From: Sinorhizobium fredii | Lineage (GTDB): Bacteria > Pseudomonadota > Alphaproteobacteria > Rhizobiales > Rhizobiaceae | NCBI RefSeq assembly: GCF_002944405.1 | Contig: NZ_CP024307.1 | Span: 13,501-77,500, forward strand | Direction of reading: 5' to 3' | DNA length: 64,000 bases | Part shown: positions 36,120 through 45,737 of the stretch, piece after piece | Layout of the letters: each line of letters begins with the position of its first letter | How positions within the stretch are numbered: the first letter of the stretch is position 1 | Translations under genes and position numbers: made by a program | Notes under the pieces: model-generated | The model's input: only the letters and a program-made list of their open reading frames with translations | Database searches by the model: none | Told to the model about the DNA's origin: nothing

Positions 36120-36845
36120 TCAGGCGGTCTCTCGGAAGCGATAGCCGACGCCGTAGAGCGTCTCGATCATATCGAAGTCGCCGTCGACCATCTTGAACTT
36201 CTTGCGAAGCCGCTTGATGTGGCTGTCGATCGTCCGGTCGTCCACATAGACCTGCTCGTCATAGGCGGCATCCATCAGCGCGTCGCGGCTCTTCACCACG
36301 CCGGGGCGCTGCGCCAGCGAATGCAGGATGAGAAATTCGGTGACGGTGAGCGTGACAGGTTCGCTCTTCCAGGTGCAGGTGTGCCGCTCCTGGTCCATCA
36401 CAAGCTGCCCGCGCTCCAGCGAGCGCGACGGCGCATCGGCGGTCTTGGCGAGGCCAACGGCCCCGGCTGCTGCAGCGTCGCGGGCCGGTGCGCGGCGCAG
36501 GATCGCCTTGACGCGCTCGACCAGCAGCCGCTGCGAGAAGGGTTTCGTGATGAAATCGTCGGCGCCCATCTTCAAGCCGAAGAGCTCGTCGATCTCCTCG
36601 TCCTTCGACGTTAGGAAGATCACCGGCAGGTCGGACTTCTGCCGGAGCCGCCGCAGGAGTTCCATGCCGTCCATGCGCGGCATCTTGATATCGAAGATCG
36701 CCAGATGCGGCGGGCGCGCCAAAAGGCCCTCGAGCGCGGAAGCGCCATCGGTATAGGTTTCGACCTTGTAGCCCTCGGCTTCCAGCGCGATGGATACCGA
36801 TGTCAGGATGTTGCGGTCGTCATCGACAAGCGCGATGGTCTGCAT
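36120..36845 (-). CDS. chvI: Response regulator ChvI (OmpR family)
   Basis: DNA-binding partner of ChvG, 241 residues. Receiver domain with acidic pocket ALVDDD, phospho-Asp52 in [13 protein letters not shown] and Lys in FLTSKDEE; C-terminal OmpR winged helix with [17 protein letters not shown] and [15 protein letters not shown]. First gene of the chvI-chvG-hprK-EIIA-HPr run, separated from chvG by about 216-294 bp depending on the chvG start, so chvG may have an additional promoter. Confidence 0.95.
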   Translation of the reverse strand: MQTIALVDDDRNILTSVSIALEAEGYKVETYTDGASALEGLLARPPHLAIFDIKMPRMDGMELLRRLRQKSDLPVIFLTSKDEEIDELFGLKMGADDFITKPFSQRLLVERVKAILRRAPARDAAAAGAVGLAKTADAPSRSLERGQLVMDQERHTCTWKSEPVTLTVTEFLILHSLAQRPGVVKSRDALMDAAYDEQVYVDDRTIDSHIKRLRKKFKMVDGDFDMIETLYGVGYRFRETA

Positions 36846-37024
36846 CGTGTTTCAACTCCGTCTTTATGGGTCCGGCGCCGGCATCCGCTCTTCGAAGCGG
36901 CGGCCGCGCGAGTCACGGCTGCGTTACTTGAGTATAAAGGTGGAACAAATTGTGGCGAAGCGCAAAAAGCGCGGACCGGCACGGCCTTCGGGGAACGTCT
37001 CGAATTGACATCAGCAAGTCGCGG

Positions 37025-37039
37025 TTCAACCGATTAAAA
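37025..37039. promoter_or_regulatory. LacI-type operator candidate, distal site before pckA
   Basis: TTCAACCGATTAAAA, centred on a CpG between 37031 and 37032 with TT..AA..CG..TT..AA symmetry at five of seven paired positions. Its centre is exactly 30 bp (about three helical turns) from that of the site at 37054-37069. Confidence 0.45.
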
Positions 37040-37053
37040 AACGCATAATATTC

Positions 37054-37069
37054 TTTAAATCGATTAATA
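37054..37069. promoter_or_regulatory. LacI-type operator candidate, proximal site before pckA
   Basis: TTTAAATCGATTAATA, a CG-centred palindrome 110 bases upstream of the pckA ATG. In Sinorhizobium meliloti, pckA depends on PckR, a LacI/GalR-family regulator; this shape and position fit such a site, but binding is inferred. Confidence 0.5.
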
Positions 37070-37178
37070 TACTGATATCATTATTCTTTTAGGCTTAGCT
37101 ATCTTGTCTTGAGCAAACCGAGCCGGTATGTTCCAAGGAAATTCAACGCCATTGGCCAGAGACGAAGGAAGCTTGACC

Positions 37179-38789
37179 ATGGAGCAACTCGGCACCCGCA
37201 ACCCCTCGAACGGATTGGAAACGATCGGTTTTTCCGACCTCTCGGTCGTTCGCTACAACTTCGAGGCAGCGGAGCTTTATGAGGAAGCCCTTCGCCGCAG
37301 CGAGGCGCAATTGACGTCCCATGGGGCGCTCTGCGCCCGCACCGGTCAGCACACCGGCCGCTCGCCCAAGGACAAGTATGTCGTGCGCGATGCGGCGACA
37401 ACCGATCAGATCTGGTGGGACAACAACAGCGCCATCTCGCCGGAGAAATTCGAGCTTCTGCGCCAGGACATGCTGGCGCATGCCAAGGGCATGTCGCTCT
37501 ATGTGCAAGACCTCGTCGGCGGTGCCGATGCAGAGAATGCTCTGCCGACGCGTGTCGTCACCGAATATGCCTGGCATTCGTTGTTCATCCGCAATCTCTT
37601 GATCCGTCCGCCGCGCCAGGCGCTGGCGACGTTCCTGCCGAAGCTGACGATCATCGATCTGCCGAGCTTCAAGGCCGATCCGGCGCGCCATGGCTGCCGC
37701 AGCGAGACGATCATTGCCTGCGACCTGACCAAGGGCCTCGTGCTGATCGGCGGCACGTCCTATGCCGGCGAGATGAAGAAATCGGTCTTCACCGTGCTCA
37801 ACTATCTGCTGCCGAAGAAGGACGTCATGCCGATGCACTGCTCGGCGAATGTCGGCCCGGCCGGCGACACGGCGATCTTCTTCGGCCTCTCCGGCACCGG
37901 CAAGACGACGCTTTCGGCCGATCCGAACCGCACGCTGATCGGCGATGACGAGCATGGCTGGGGCGAAACGGGCGTCTTCAATTTCGAGGGCGGTTGCTAC
38001 GCCAAGGCGATCCGCCTGTCGGAAGCGGCCGAGCCGGAGATTTTCGCGACGACGCGGCGCTTCGGCACGGTGATGGAAAACGTCGTTCTCGACGAGCGGC
38101 GCGCACCCGACTTCGACAATGGCTCGTTGACGGAAAACACCCGCATCGCCTATCCGCTCGACTTCATTCCGAATGCCAGCGAGACCGGCACGGCGCCGCA
38201 GCCGCGCACGATCATCATGCTGACGGCGGATGCCTTCGGCGTCCTGCCGCCGATCGCCAAGCTGACGCCGGAACAGGCCATGTACCACTTCCTGTCCGGC
38301 TACACCGCCAAGGTGGCCGGCACGGAAAAGGGCGTGACCGAACCGGAGGCGACCTTCTCGACCTGCTTCGGCGCTCCCTTCATGCCGCGCCATCCGTCCG
38401 AATACGGCAACCTGCTCAAAGACCTGATCGCCAGGAACGGCGTCACCTGCTGGCTCGTCAACACCGGCTGGACTGGCGGCGCCTATGGCACAGGCAGCCG
38501 CATGCCGATCAAGGTGACGCGCGCCCTTCTTTCGGCCGCGCTCGACGGGTCGCTGAACAGCGCCTCCTTCCGCACGGACGCGAATTTCGGCTTCGCGGTG
38601 CCGGTCGCGGTGCCTGGCGTCGACGACCGCATTCTCGACCCGCGTTCCACCTGGGCTGACGGTTCGGCCTATGATGCCCAGGCCCGCCGGCTGGTCGACA
38701 TGTTCATCGCCAACTTCGCCAAGTTCGAGAGCCATGTCGACGGCAGCGTGCGCGATGCGGCTCCCGGCACCAGGCTCGCCGCTGAATAA
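37179..38789 (+). CDS. pckA: Phosphoenolpyruvate carboxykinase (ATP)
   Basis: Gluconeogenic conversion of oxaloacetate to PEP, needed for growth on C4-dicarboxylates. 536 residues from ATG 37179 (GAAGGAAG upstream), the length known for rhizobial PckA; in-frame starts upstream would add 17 residues. Motifs: [16 protein letters not shown], kinase-1a loop [14 protein letters not shown], metal motif IGDDEHGW and [15 protein letters not shown]. Divergent from chvI and followed by a strong terminator. Confidence 0.97.
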   Translation: MEQLGTRNPSNGLETIGFSDLSVVRYNFEAAELYEEALRRSEAQLTSHGALCARTGQHTGRSPKDKYVVRDAATTDQIWWDNNSAISPEKFELLRQDMLAHAKGMSLYVQDLVGGADAENALPTRVVTEYAWHSLFIRNLLIRPPRQALATFLPKLTIIDLPSFKADPARHGCRSETIIACDLTKGLVLIGGTSYAGEMKKSVFTVLNYLLPKKDVMPMHCSANVGPAGDTAIFFGLSGTGKTTLSADPNRTLIGDDEHGWGETGVFNFEGGCYAKAIRLSEAAEPEIFATTRRFGTVMENVVLDERRAPDFDNGSLTENTRIAYPLDFIPNASETGTAPQPRTIIMLTADAFGVLPPIAKLTPEQAMYHFLSGYTAKVAGTEKGVTEPEATFSTCFGAPFMPRHPSEYGNLLKDLIARNGVTCWLVNTGWTGGAYGTGSRMPIKVTRALLSAALDGSLNSASFRTDANFGFAVPVAVPGVDDRILDPRSTWADGSAYDAQARRLVDMFIANFAKFESHVDGSVRDAAPGTRLAAE

Positions 38790-38808
38790 GACTCTTGGCC
38801 ATGATTCA

Positions 38809-38845
38809 CGTGAAACCCGGTCCTTGTGGCCGGGTTTCACGTTTT
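38809..38845 (+). terminator. Rho-independent terminator of pckA
   Basis: Perfect 12-bp stem CGTGAAACCCGG / CCGGGTTTCACG with a nine-base loop, followed by TTTT, 20 bases after the pckA stop. Confidence 0.88.
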
Positions 38846-38902
38846 GTCTCCGAGCCGTTCTCAAACGCACGACTCTGTGCGATAGACCGGTAAGGAGCAG
38901 AC

Positions 38903-39337
38903 ATGGCCAGCGAACCGCTTTACATCAGCGAAAACATCGTTATTGCCGGCTGGGAGCTGACGGAGCAATTCGTGCTGGCCGGCGGCCCCGGCGGCCAGAA
39001 CGTCAACAAGGTGTCGACCGCCGTCCAGCTCTTCTTCGACATCCAGGCCTCGCCATCGATGTCCGATCGCGTCAAGGCCAATGCCCTGAAGCTTGCCGGC
39101 CGCCGGGTTTCGAAGGACGGCGTGCTGATGATCGAGGCCAGCCGCTTTCGCAGCCAGGAGCGCAACCGCGAGGACGCCCGCGACCGCCTGAAGGAATTGA
39201 TCCTGAAGGCCGCCGAACCGCCGCCCCCGCCGCGCAAGAAGACCAAGCCCACGCGCGGTTCCATCGAGCGGCGGCTAAAGGAGAAATCCGGCCGCGGCGA
39301 GATCAAGAAGCTGCGCGGCCGCCCGGCCGGCGATTGA
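38903..39337 (+). CDS. arfB: Alternative ribosome-rescue factor B (peptidyl-tRNA hydrolase)
   Basis: Frees ribosomes stalled on non-stop mRNAs by hydrolysing peptidyl-tRNA. 144 residues with the release-factor GGQ loop at 30-32 (AGGPGGQNVNKV) and a lysine/arginine-rich C-terminal tail (PPRKKTKPTRGSIERRL) that in this family threads the empty mRNA channel. The tail plus the absence of codon-recognition domains separate it from RF1/RF2. Preceded by AAGGAGC. Probably transcribed on its own. Confidence 0.94.
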   Translation: MASEPLYISENIVIAGWELTEQFVLAGGPGGQNVNKVSTAVQLFFDIQASPSMSDRVKANALKLAGRRVSKDGVLMIEASRFRSQERNREDARDRLKELILKAAEPPPPPRKKTKPTRGSIERRLKEKSGRGEIKKLRGRPAGD

Positions 39338-39461
39338 GGCCGCCCAGACATCGCAGCTTTCGGGTAGTCCTCAGGAACAGCGGGCGCTACATCCTATCGA
39401 GCGCTTCGCGTGGCCCTCCGCGGGCGAACGAGCCACGATATTGACCGACAGGGGTATCGCA

Positions 39462-40073
39462 ATGCAGGTGCTGCCGAAAGGCGTCAGGCATATTCCCGGC
39501 TATCTCGACCGGTCGCGCCAGGAGGAGCTTGTGGAGGCCATCCGCGACGTCGTCGCCGCGGCGCCGCTCTATATTCCGGAAATGCCGAAAACCGGTAAGC
39601 CTATGTCGGTGCGGATGACCAATTGCGGCTCGCTAGGCTGGGTCACCGATCGCGACGGCGGCTACCGTTATCAGCCGCATCATCCGGTCACCGGCGAGCG
39701 CTGGCCGCCGATTCCCGATGCCCTGATCGACATCTGGCGGGCGGTTTCGGCGAGCGACAAACAGCCCGAGGCATGTCTCGTCAACTTCTATTCCGCCGAG
39801 GCCCGGATGGGTTTGCATCAGGACCGGGACGAGCGCGACCTGGAAACGGCCGTCGTCTCGATTTCGCTCGGCGATAGCTGTCTTTTCCGCGTCGGCGGCC
39901 GGACGCGCGGCGGCCAGACCAGCTCGTTCAAGCTCGAAAGCGGCGACATCGTCGTCCTCGGCGGCGAGGGACGGCTGGCCTTTCACGGCGTCGACCGCAT
40001 CTATCCGAACACCTCGACGCTATTGAAGAACGGCGGCCGCCTCAATCTGACGCTGCGGCGGGTCAATCCATAG
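39462..40073 (+). CDS. AlkB-family Fe(II)/2-oxoglutarate dioxygenase
   Basis: Predicted oxidative demethylase of alkylated nucleic-acid bases. 203 residues from ATG 39462 (AGGGG eight bases upstream); a TTG at 39441 would add seven. The iron facial triad begins with HQD in MGLHQDRDERD and is completed by the histidine in LAFHGVDRIYP; the 2-oxoglutarate arginines are in GGRLNLTLRRV. Substrate (DNA or RNA) is not determined by the sequence. Confidence 0.9.
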   Translation: MQVLPKGVRHIPGYLDRSRQEELVEAIRDVVAAAPLYIPEMPKTGKPMSVRMTNCGSLGWVTDRDGGYRYQPHHPVTGERWPPIPDALIDIWRAVSASDKQPEACLVNFYSAEARMGLHQDRDERDLETAVVSISLGDSCLFRVGGRTRGGQTSSFKLESGDIVVLGGEGRLAFHGVDRIYPNTSTLLKNGGRLNLTLRRVNP

Positions 40074-40087
40074 AGCTCTTGACAAGA

Positions 40088-40234
40088 CCCCTCCCCAACC
40101 CCTCCCCACAACGGGGAGGGCTTAACCTGCCGCGCCCTCTGCAACATTGCGGCGGGGTCGAGCCCCGGGAAAATGGCGGTCGGGGGCAGCGGGCGCAAAG
40201 CCCGTCCCCCTTGTGGGGAGGGGTTGGGGAGGGG
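40088..40234. repeat. Large palindromic intergenic repeat between alkB-like gene and coaA
   Basis: Perfect 24-bp inverted repeat (40088-40111 with 40211-40234; arms of CCCCTCCCCAACCCC type) separated by a 99-bp GC-rich spacer that has its own smaller stems. RIME-like. It lies between convergent genes, so it could end transcription from both sides. Confidence 0.8.
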
Positions 40235-40260
40235 AACTTATTTCGACCTGTCGTGACGGT

Positions 40261-41256
40261 TTAGAGCTTCCTCAGCGCCACCGTCTGCGTCAGGTGATTG
40301 GGGCCTTTCTGCAGGATCAGGTCGGCACGCGGCCTGGTCGGCTGGATGTTCTGATGCAGGTTCTTCAGGTTGATATTGTGCCAGAGGCCCTCGGCGATCG
40401 CCCGCGCCGCGTCCTCGCTGATCGTTGAATAGCGATGGAAGAAGGATTGCGGATTCTGGAAGGCCGTTTCGCGCAGCCGCATGAAGCGGCTCACATACCA
40501 GTTGTGGATCAGGCTTTCCTCGGCGTCGATATAGATCGAAAAATCGAAGAAGTCCGAAACCATCGGGACGATCTTGCCGTCGGCCGGCAGGTCGCGTGAC
40601 TGCAGCACGTTGATCCCCTCGAAGATCAGGATGTCCGGCCGGTCGATGACCTGGAATTGGTCGGGAATGACGTCATAGGTCAGGTGCGAATAGGTCGGCG
40701 CCTTGACGTTCGGCCGGCCGGCCTTGATCGCCGAGAGAAAGCGCAGCAGCGCGCCGATGTCGTAGCTCTCCGGGAAGCCCTTGCGATCCATCATGTTTTC
40801 CCGCTGCAGGATCGCGTTCGGATAGAGGAAGCCGTCGGTGGTGATCAGATCGACCTTCGGGCTCGAGGGCCAGCGCGCTAGGAGTTCGGCGAGGATACGG
40901 GCGGTAGTCGACTTGCCGACGGCGACGGAGCCGGCAATGCCGATGACGAAAGGGGTCTTCGTCTCGTCCGACATGCTGAGGAACCGCTTGCGCTGCTGGA
41001 AGAGGATCTGCGAGGCTTCCACATGGGCGGAGAGCAGCCGCGACAGCGACAGATAGATTCGACGCACCTCGCCGAGGTCGACCGGGTCGTTGAGCGAGCG
41101 CAGCCGCTTGACCTCCTCGGCCGTCAGCGTCAGCGGCGTATCGGCGCGAAAGCGCGACCATTCCTCGGCGGAGAAGACGTGGTAGGGGGAAAATTCACCC
41201 CCCGTGAGATTGCCGGGGATGTCGGCCGATTCAAAGTCTTTCGCGGCGATGCTCAT
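40261..41256 (-). CDS. coaA: Pantothenate kinase (type I)
   Basis: First and regulated step of coenzyme A synthesis, phosphorylating pantothenate. 331 residues; P-loop [27 protein letters not shown], and [13 protein letters not shown] characterise the bacterial CoaA family. Start overlaps the hisE stop by four bases (ATGA), so it is the last gene of the his run, an arrangement common in rhizobia. Confidence 0.96.
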   Translation of the reverse strand: MSIAAKDFESADIPGNLTGGEFSPYHVFSAEEWSRFRADTPLTLTAEEVKRLRSLNDPVDLGEVRRIYLSLSRLLSAHVEASQILFQQRKRFLSMSDETKTPFVIGIAGSVAVGKSTTARILAELLARWPSSPKVDLITTDGFLYPNAILQRENMMDRKGFPESYDIGALLRFLSAIKAGRPNVKAPTYSHLTYDVIPDQFQVIDRPDILIFEGINVLQSRDLPADGKIVPMVSDFFDFSIYIDAEESLIHNWYVSRFMRLRETAFQNPQSFFHRYSTISEDAARAIAEGLWHNINLKNLHQNIQPTRPRADLILQKGPNHLTQTVALRKL

Positions 41257-41576
41257 GGATTCTGCCGGTTTGCCTTCTCCTGCAGGCCGGACTGGCTCGT
41301 CCGCCTGGCCAGTTCGCTCATCACATCCTGCAACGGGACGGAGGCGATATTCAATACGACCATAAGATGATAGAGGAGATCGGCGCTCTCATCGATCAGA
41401 TTCTTGCGGTCGCCGGTGACCGCCGCGATCACCGCCTCGACCGCCTCTTCGCCGAGTTTCTTCGCCGCCTTCGGCCGCCCGGCCGCCACCAGCTTGGCCG
41501 TCCAGGACTCCTCCGGCGCCGCCTTGGCGCGCGATGCGACGATCTTTTCGAGGTCTGAAAGGGTGAATTCGCTCAT
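41253..41576 (-). CDS. hisE: Phosphoribosyl-ATP pyrophosphohydrolase
   Basis: Second step of histidine synthesis, PR-ATP to PR-AMP. 107 residues from ATG 41576 (GAAGGAA seven bases upstream; a GTG codon just before is less well placed). All-alpha MazG-like fold with [14 protein letters not shown] and [13 protein letters not shown], whose acidic residues bind magnesium. Free-standing, not fused to HisI. Confidence 0.95.
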   Translation of the reverse strand: MSEFTLSDLEKIVASRAKAAPEESWTAKLVAAGRPKAAKKLGEEAVEAVIAAVTGDRKNLIDESADLLYHLMVVLNIASVPLQDVMSELARRTSQSGLQEKANRQNP

Positions 41577-41588
41577 CACGAAATTCCT

Positions 41589-42365
41589 TCAATCGAGTCG
41601 CATGGCGATGCCGCGCTCGGCCATGTAGCGCTTCGCCTCGCCGATGCTGTAGGTGCCGAAGTGGAAGATGGAGGCGGCAAGCACCGCCGTCGCATGGCCG
41701 TCGCGAATGCCGTCGACCATGTGGTCGAGCGTTCCGACGCCGCCGGACGCGATGACCGGTGCCCGCACCGCATCGGCGATGGCGCGCGTCAGCGCGATGT
41801 CGTAGCCGCTCTTGGTGCCGTCGCGATCCATGGAGGTCAGCAGGATTTCGCCGGCACCGAGGTCGACGACCTTCCGAGCGAACTCTATCGCGTCGATGCC
41901 GGTCGGCTGCCGCCCGCCATGGGTAAAGATCTCCCAGCGGTCCATTTCGCCCGCAGCCGAGACCTTCTTCGCGTCGATGGCGACGACGATGCACTGGTTG
42001 CCGAACTTGTCGGCGGCCTCGGCGACGAAATCCGGGTTCTTCACGGCCGCCGTGTTGATCGACACCTTGTCGGCGCCGGCAAGCAGCAGCTTGCGGATAT
42101 CCGCCACCTGGCGCACGCCGCCGCCGACGGTCAGCGGCATGAAGCATTGCTCGGCGGTGCGGGCGACGACGTCGAAGATCGTCTCGCGATTGTCGGAAGA
42201 GGCGGTGATGTCGAGGAAGCAGAGCTCGTCGGCGCCGGCGGCGTCATAGGCCTTTGCCGCTTCCACCGGATCGCCGGCATCGATGAGGTCGACGAAATTG
42301 ACGCCCTTGACGACGCGGCCGTCCTTGACGTCGAGGCATGGGATTACGCGGGCTTTGAGGGTCAT
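41589..42365 (-). CDS. hisF: Imidazole glycerol phosphate synthase cyclase subunit
   Basis: TIM-barrel cyclase using HisH-derived ammonia to form imidazole glycerol phosphate and AICAR. 258 residues; catalytic aspartates in [15 protein letters not shown] and [15 protein letters not shown], phosphate loops VGGGVR and [10 protein letters not shown]. Twelve bases before hisE and four after hisA. Confidence 0.96.
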   Translation of the reverse strand: MTLKARVIPCLDVKDGRVVKGVNFVDLIDAGDPVEAAKAYDAAGADELCFLDITASSDNRETIFDVVARTAEQCFMPLTVGGGVRQVADIRKLLLAGADKVSINTAAVKNPDFVAEAADKFGNQCIVVAIDAKKVSAAGEMDRWEIFTHGGRQPTGIDAIEFARKVVDLGAGEILLTSMDRDGTKSGYDIALTRAIADAVRAPVIASGGVGTLDHMVDGIRDGHATAVLAASIFHFGTYSIGEAKRYMAERGIAMRLD

Positions 42366-42369
42366 GGTC

Positions 42370-43107
42370 TCATCCCTTTCGCGCGGCGCGGATCAAGTCT
42401 AGCGCTTCCTTCGGATCGATCCGCCCATCATAGAGCGCCCGGCCGGAGATCGCTCCTTCGAGCTTTGCGGCATCTGGCTGCGTCAACCGGCGGATGTCGT
42501 CCATCGAGGCGAGGCCGCCGGAGGCGATGACCGGAATGGAAACTGCGTTGGCGAGTTCCAGGGTCGAATCCCAGTTGATGCCGGTCAGGATGCCGTCGCG
42601 GTCGATGTCGGTATAGATGATCGCCGAAACGCCGGCGCCTTCGAACTTCTTCGCAAGCTCGATCACGCCGAGTTCAGAGGCCTCCGCCCAGCCTTCGACC
42701 GCCACCTTGCCGCCCTTGGCGTCGATACCGACCGCCACCCGGCCGGGGAACTTGCGGCAGGCCTCGATCACCAGCGCCGGATCGCGCACCGCGACAGTGC
42801 CGAGAATGACGCGCTTCAACCCGCGCGAAAGCCAGTTCTCGATATGATCGAGGGTGCGGATTCCGCCGCCGAGCTGCACCGGGTTCTTGGTCGCCTTGAG
42901 GATGGCGTCGACCGCTGCCCCGTTCACCGTCTCGCCGGCAAAGGCGCCGTTCAGGTCGACGACATGCAGCCATTCGAAGCCCTGTTCCTCGAAGGCGCGG
43001 GCCTGGGCGGCGGGATCAGGATTGTAGACGGTTGCCTGATCCATGTCACCGAGCTTCAGGCGCACGCATTGGCCGTCCTTGAGGTCGATCGCGGGAAAGA
43101 GAATCAT
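42370..43107 (-). CDS. hisA: ProFAR isomerase
   Basis: Isomerises ProFAR to PRFAR. 245 residues from ATG 43107 ([17 protein letters not shown]); a start further upstream would add unrelated residues. Duplicated half-barrel with catalytic Asp in AIDLKDG and [11 protein letters not shown], phosphate loops LGGGIR and [10 protein letters not shown]. Lies 29 bases after hisH. Confidence 0.96.
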   Translation of the reverse strand: MILFPAIDLKDGQCVRLKLGDMDQATVYNPDPAAQARAFEEQGFEWLHVVDLNGAFAGETVNGAAVDAILKATKNPVQLGGGIRTLDHIENWLSRGLKRVILGTVAVRDPALVIEACRKFPGRVAVGIDAKGGKVAVEGWAEASELGVIELAKKFEGAGVSAIIYTDIDRDGILTGINWDSTLELANAVSIPVIASGGLASMDDIRRLTQPDAAKLEGAISGRALYDGRIDPKEALDLIRAARKG

Positions 43108-43136
43108 TTGGTTCGTCCGATCAGGTGGCGGGAGCC

Positions 43137-43787
43137 TCAGGGCTTCCAACGCAGGAAATTCGAGATGAGGGCGAGGCCGAGGGTCTGGCTCTTTTCCGGG
43201 TGGAACTGCGCACCGGCCCGGTTGCCGCTTGCGACGAAGGCCGTCACCGGCCCGCCATACTCCGTCTCGGCGATGATGTGCTCGGGGTTTTCCGCAGCGA
43301 GGTGATAGGAATGCACGAAATAGGCGTGCAGCCCGGTCTCCCCGGTCGGAATGCCCTCGAAGAGCGCGTGCGGCCGATGGAGTCTCAGCGTGTTCCAGCC
43401 GATTTGCGGGATCTTCAGCGACGCGTCCGCGGGCGTCATCTCCACGACATCGCCGGGAATCCAGCCGAACCCTTCAGTGATCGTCTTTTCGAGGCCGCGC
43501 GAAGACATGAGCTGCATGCCGACGCAGATGCCGAGGAAGGGCCGTCCGGCCGCTTCGACCGCTTGCTTGAGCGCCTCTTCCATCCCCTCGACGCCGTCGA
43601 GGCCACGGCGGCAATCGGCATAGGCGCCGACGCCCGGCAGCACGATCCGATCGGCCGAGGCCACCCGTTCCGGCCTGTCGGTCAGGTCGATGTCGGCGTC
43701 GATGCCGGCTTCGCGCGCCGCCCGCTCGAAGGCTTTGGTGGCCGAGCGCAGGTTGCCCGAGCCGTAGTCAATGATGGCGACCCGCAT
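43137..43787 (-). CDS. hisH: Imidazole glycerol phosphate synthase glutaminase subunit
   Basis: Class I glutamine amidotransferase of 216 residues supplying ammonia to HisF. Nucleophile cysteine in [10 protein letters not shown]; His-Glu pair in AQFHPEKSQ; oxyanion region [11 protein letters not shown]. Start overlaps the stop of the DUF2628 gene by one base. Confidence 0.96.
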   Translation of the reverse strand: MRVAIIDYGSGNLRSATKAFERAAREAGIDADIDLTDRPERVASADRIVLPGVGAYADCRRGLDGVEGMEEALKQAVEAAGRPFLGICVGMQLMSSRGLEKTITEGFGWIPGDVVEMTPADASLKIPQIGWNTLRLHRPHALFEGIPTGETGLHAYFVHSYHLAAENPEHIIAETEYGGPVTAFVASGNRAGAQFHPEKSQTLGLALISNFLRWKP

Positions 43788-44263
43788 CAGCGCTCTCCAT
43801 AGGATTCAAAGAAGCCCAGTCCGGCGGCACTTTCCGGCCGTCCGGAGCTCGACCAGTCGTTCGACTGCAACGGAGTTGCGCTTTGGTGGTGCGTCGTCGC
43901 CGTCGCGTTCGAGAAGTAGATCTCCTCGGCGGTCTCGATGTTGCGGGCCGGAACGATCGAACGAAGCGTCCAATCTTCCGCCGCGAGTTTTCGGGCGACA
44001 AAAAGCGGCCCCTCCAGTGATACCAGGAGGCTGAGCGCGAGCTGCATGATCAGCGCGGCGGTGAAGCATCCGGGGACCTCAGACAGAAGGATGAACACAA
44101 TTTGCAGAACGGCAAGGGAGATTCCGAGGAGCCAGGCCCGCTTGGCGATCAGCCAGAGGGCCGGGAAGAAAAACGCCGCCCAGGAAAAGCCGTCGGCGAT
44201 GAACCGCGCCCTCTCGTCGTCGGCCGCGGCACCGGGCGGGGTCATGATCAGGTAGGAGGCCAT
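43787..44263 (-). CDS. DUF2628 membrane protein within the his cluster
   Basis: 158 residues, two to three hydrophobic helices ([56 protein letters not shown]) followed by a polar tail. The pattern fits DUF2628, a family of unknown function. It sits between hisB and hisH, with a one-base overlap with hisH, so it is very likely translated with the his genes. No catalytic motif is visible and I assign no role in histidine synthesis. Confidence 0.78.
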   Translation of the reverse strand: MASYLIMTPPGAAADDERARFIADGFSWAAFFFPALWLIAKRAWLLGISLAVLQIVFILLSEVPGCFTAALIMQLALSLLVSLEGPLFVARKLAAEDWTLRSIVPARNIETAEEIYFSNATATTHHQSATPLQSNDWSSSGRPESAAGLGFFESYGER

Positions 44264-44287
44264 GGTCTTCAGCCAGTCTTAGCCGGC

Positions 44288-44896
44288 TCAGGCGAGCGTG
44301 CCCTTCGTCGAGGGAACGCGTCCAGCCTGGCGCGGGTCGATTTCGGTTGCCGTGCGCAGCACGCGGGCGACGGATTTGAAGCAGGTCTCGGCGATATGAT
44401 GGTTGTTGGCGCCGTAGATGTTCTGCACATGAAGCGTGATGCCGGCGTGCTGGGCGAGCGCCTGGAAGAATTCGCGAACCAGCTCGGTGTCGAAGGTGCC
44501 GATCTTCGGCGAGGTGAAGGTCACGTTCCAGACGAGAAACGGCCGGCCGGAGACATCGACGGCGGCGCGCGTCATCGTCTCATCCATGGCGAGATCGAGC
44601 GAGGCATAGCGGGTGATGCCGCGGCGATCGCCGAGCGCCTTGGCGATCGCCTGGCCGATGGCGATGCCGGTATCCTCGACGGTATGGTGATCGTCGACAT
44701 GGAGGTCGCCCTCCGTCTTGATCTCCATGTCGATCAGCGAATGGCGCGCGAGCTGGTCGAGCATGTGATCGAAGAAGCCGACGCCGGTCGCAATCTTCGA
44801 CACGCCCGTGCCGTCGATATTGACGGCGACGGACACGGCCGTTTCATTCGTCTTTCGCGAAACCTGGCCGGTGCGGCTCAGCGTCACGTCTGCCAT
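44288..44896 (-). CDS. hisB: Imidazoleglycerol-phosphate dehydratase
   Basis: Dehydrates IGP to imidazole acetol phosphate. 202 residues from ATG 44896 (GGAGAG upstream); a longer in-frame extension runs through the promoter region and is not conserved. Manganese-binding repeats DDHHTVED and NNHHIAET are present. Monofunctional form, without the HisB phosphatase domain of E. coli. First gene of the minus-strand his run. Confidence 0.96.
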   Translation of the reverse strand: MADVTLSRTGQVSRKTNETAVSVAVNIDGTGVSKIATGVGFFDHMLDQLARHSLIDMEIKTEGDLHVDDHHTVEDTGIAIGQAIAKALGDRRGITRYASLDLAMDETMTRAAVDVSGRPFLVWNVTFTSPKIGTFDTELVREFFQALAQHAGITLHVQNIYGANNHHIAETCFKSVARVLRTATEIDPRQAGRVPSTKGTLA

Positions 44897-45179
44897 CAGG
44901 CTCTCCTGTCTGCACTCGATAGATCGGAGCGGGCGGCAGAGCCTTCCGCCGACCGGTCCGTTCCCGAGCCGCTCCATATCAGGCGGGGCGCGAAATATCC
45001 AGAACTGCGACGGAGATTCGATCGGCGTCAGCCGGCGGGCGCGATCCGGATGGAAAGGGGCCGCTGTCGGTGATTTCTCCTGCCCATTTGCAATCGCGCA
45101 GAGCCGACTTACATAGGCCTCAAGCAACCAGGTTCTTCTTGAGCCGCAACGCCTCGCCTCCGGGGCCGACAGGTATTTG

Positions 45180-45737
45180 ATGAGCGAACACAATCCCTAC
45201 GGAACGATGCATGCCACCACCATCATCACGGTGCGCAAGGACGGCAAGGTGGTGATGGCGGGCGACGGTCAGGTGAGCCTCGGCCAGACAGTCATGAAGG
45301 GCAATGCGCGCAAGGTCCGGCGCCTCTCCAAGGGCGACGTGATCGCCGGTTTTGCCGGCGCGACGGCGGACGCGTTTACGCTTCTGGAGCGTCTCGAGGC
45401 GAAGCTCGAACAGTATCCCGACCAGCTGATGCGGGCCGCCGTCGAACTCGCCAAGGACTGGCGGACCAACAAATATCTGCGCAATCTCGAGGCGATGATG
45501 CTGGTCGCCGACAAGTCGGTGACGCTGGCGATCACCGGCAATGGCGACGTGCTCGAGCCCGAGCACGGAACGATCGCCATCGGTTCCGGCGGAAACTTCG
45601 CCTACGCGGCGGCGCGCGCCCTGATGGACAGCGACAAGTCGGCCGAGGAGATCGCCCGGCGTGCCCTGCAGATCGCCGGAGACATCTGCGTCTATACCAA
45701 CCACAATGTGGTCATGGAGACGCTGGATGCCGACTGA
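45180..45737 (+). CDS. hslV: ATP-dependent protease peptidase subunit HslV
   Basis: N-terminal-nucleophile threonine peptidase of the HslUV (ClpQY) protease. 185 residues from ATG 45180. Compared with E. coli HslV, which starts MTTI, this form has a 12-residue leader ([12 protein letters not shown]) that must be removed to expose the catalytic Thr13 in TTIITV. Core motifs [11 protein letters not shown] and [13 protein letters not shown]. Divergent from hisB over 283 bp that contain no other gene. Confidence 0.95.
   Translation: MSEHNPYGTMHATTIITVRKDGKVVMAGDGQVSLGQTVMKGNARKVRRLSKGDVIAGFAGATADAFTLLERLEAKLEQYPDQLMRAAVELAKDWRTNKYLRNLEAMMLVADKSVTLAITGNGDVLEPEHGTIAIGSGGNFAYAAARALMDSDKSAEEIARRALQIAGDICVYTNHNVVMETLDAD

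Larger units (their letters stand above)
36846..37178. other. Divergent intergenic region between chvI and pckA
   Basis: 333 bases with no supported gene. The half nearer pckA is unusually AT-rich (about 37033-37095) and carries two LacI-type palindromes annotated separately. The half nearer chvI shows no recognisable motif. Promoters for both genes must lie here. Confidence 0.7.

Noticed and set aside
34044..36614. An 856-codon plus-strand frame opposite chvG and chvI
   Set aside because: Antisense of conserved two-component genes; composition of a shadow frame.
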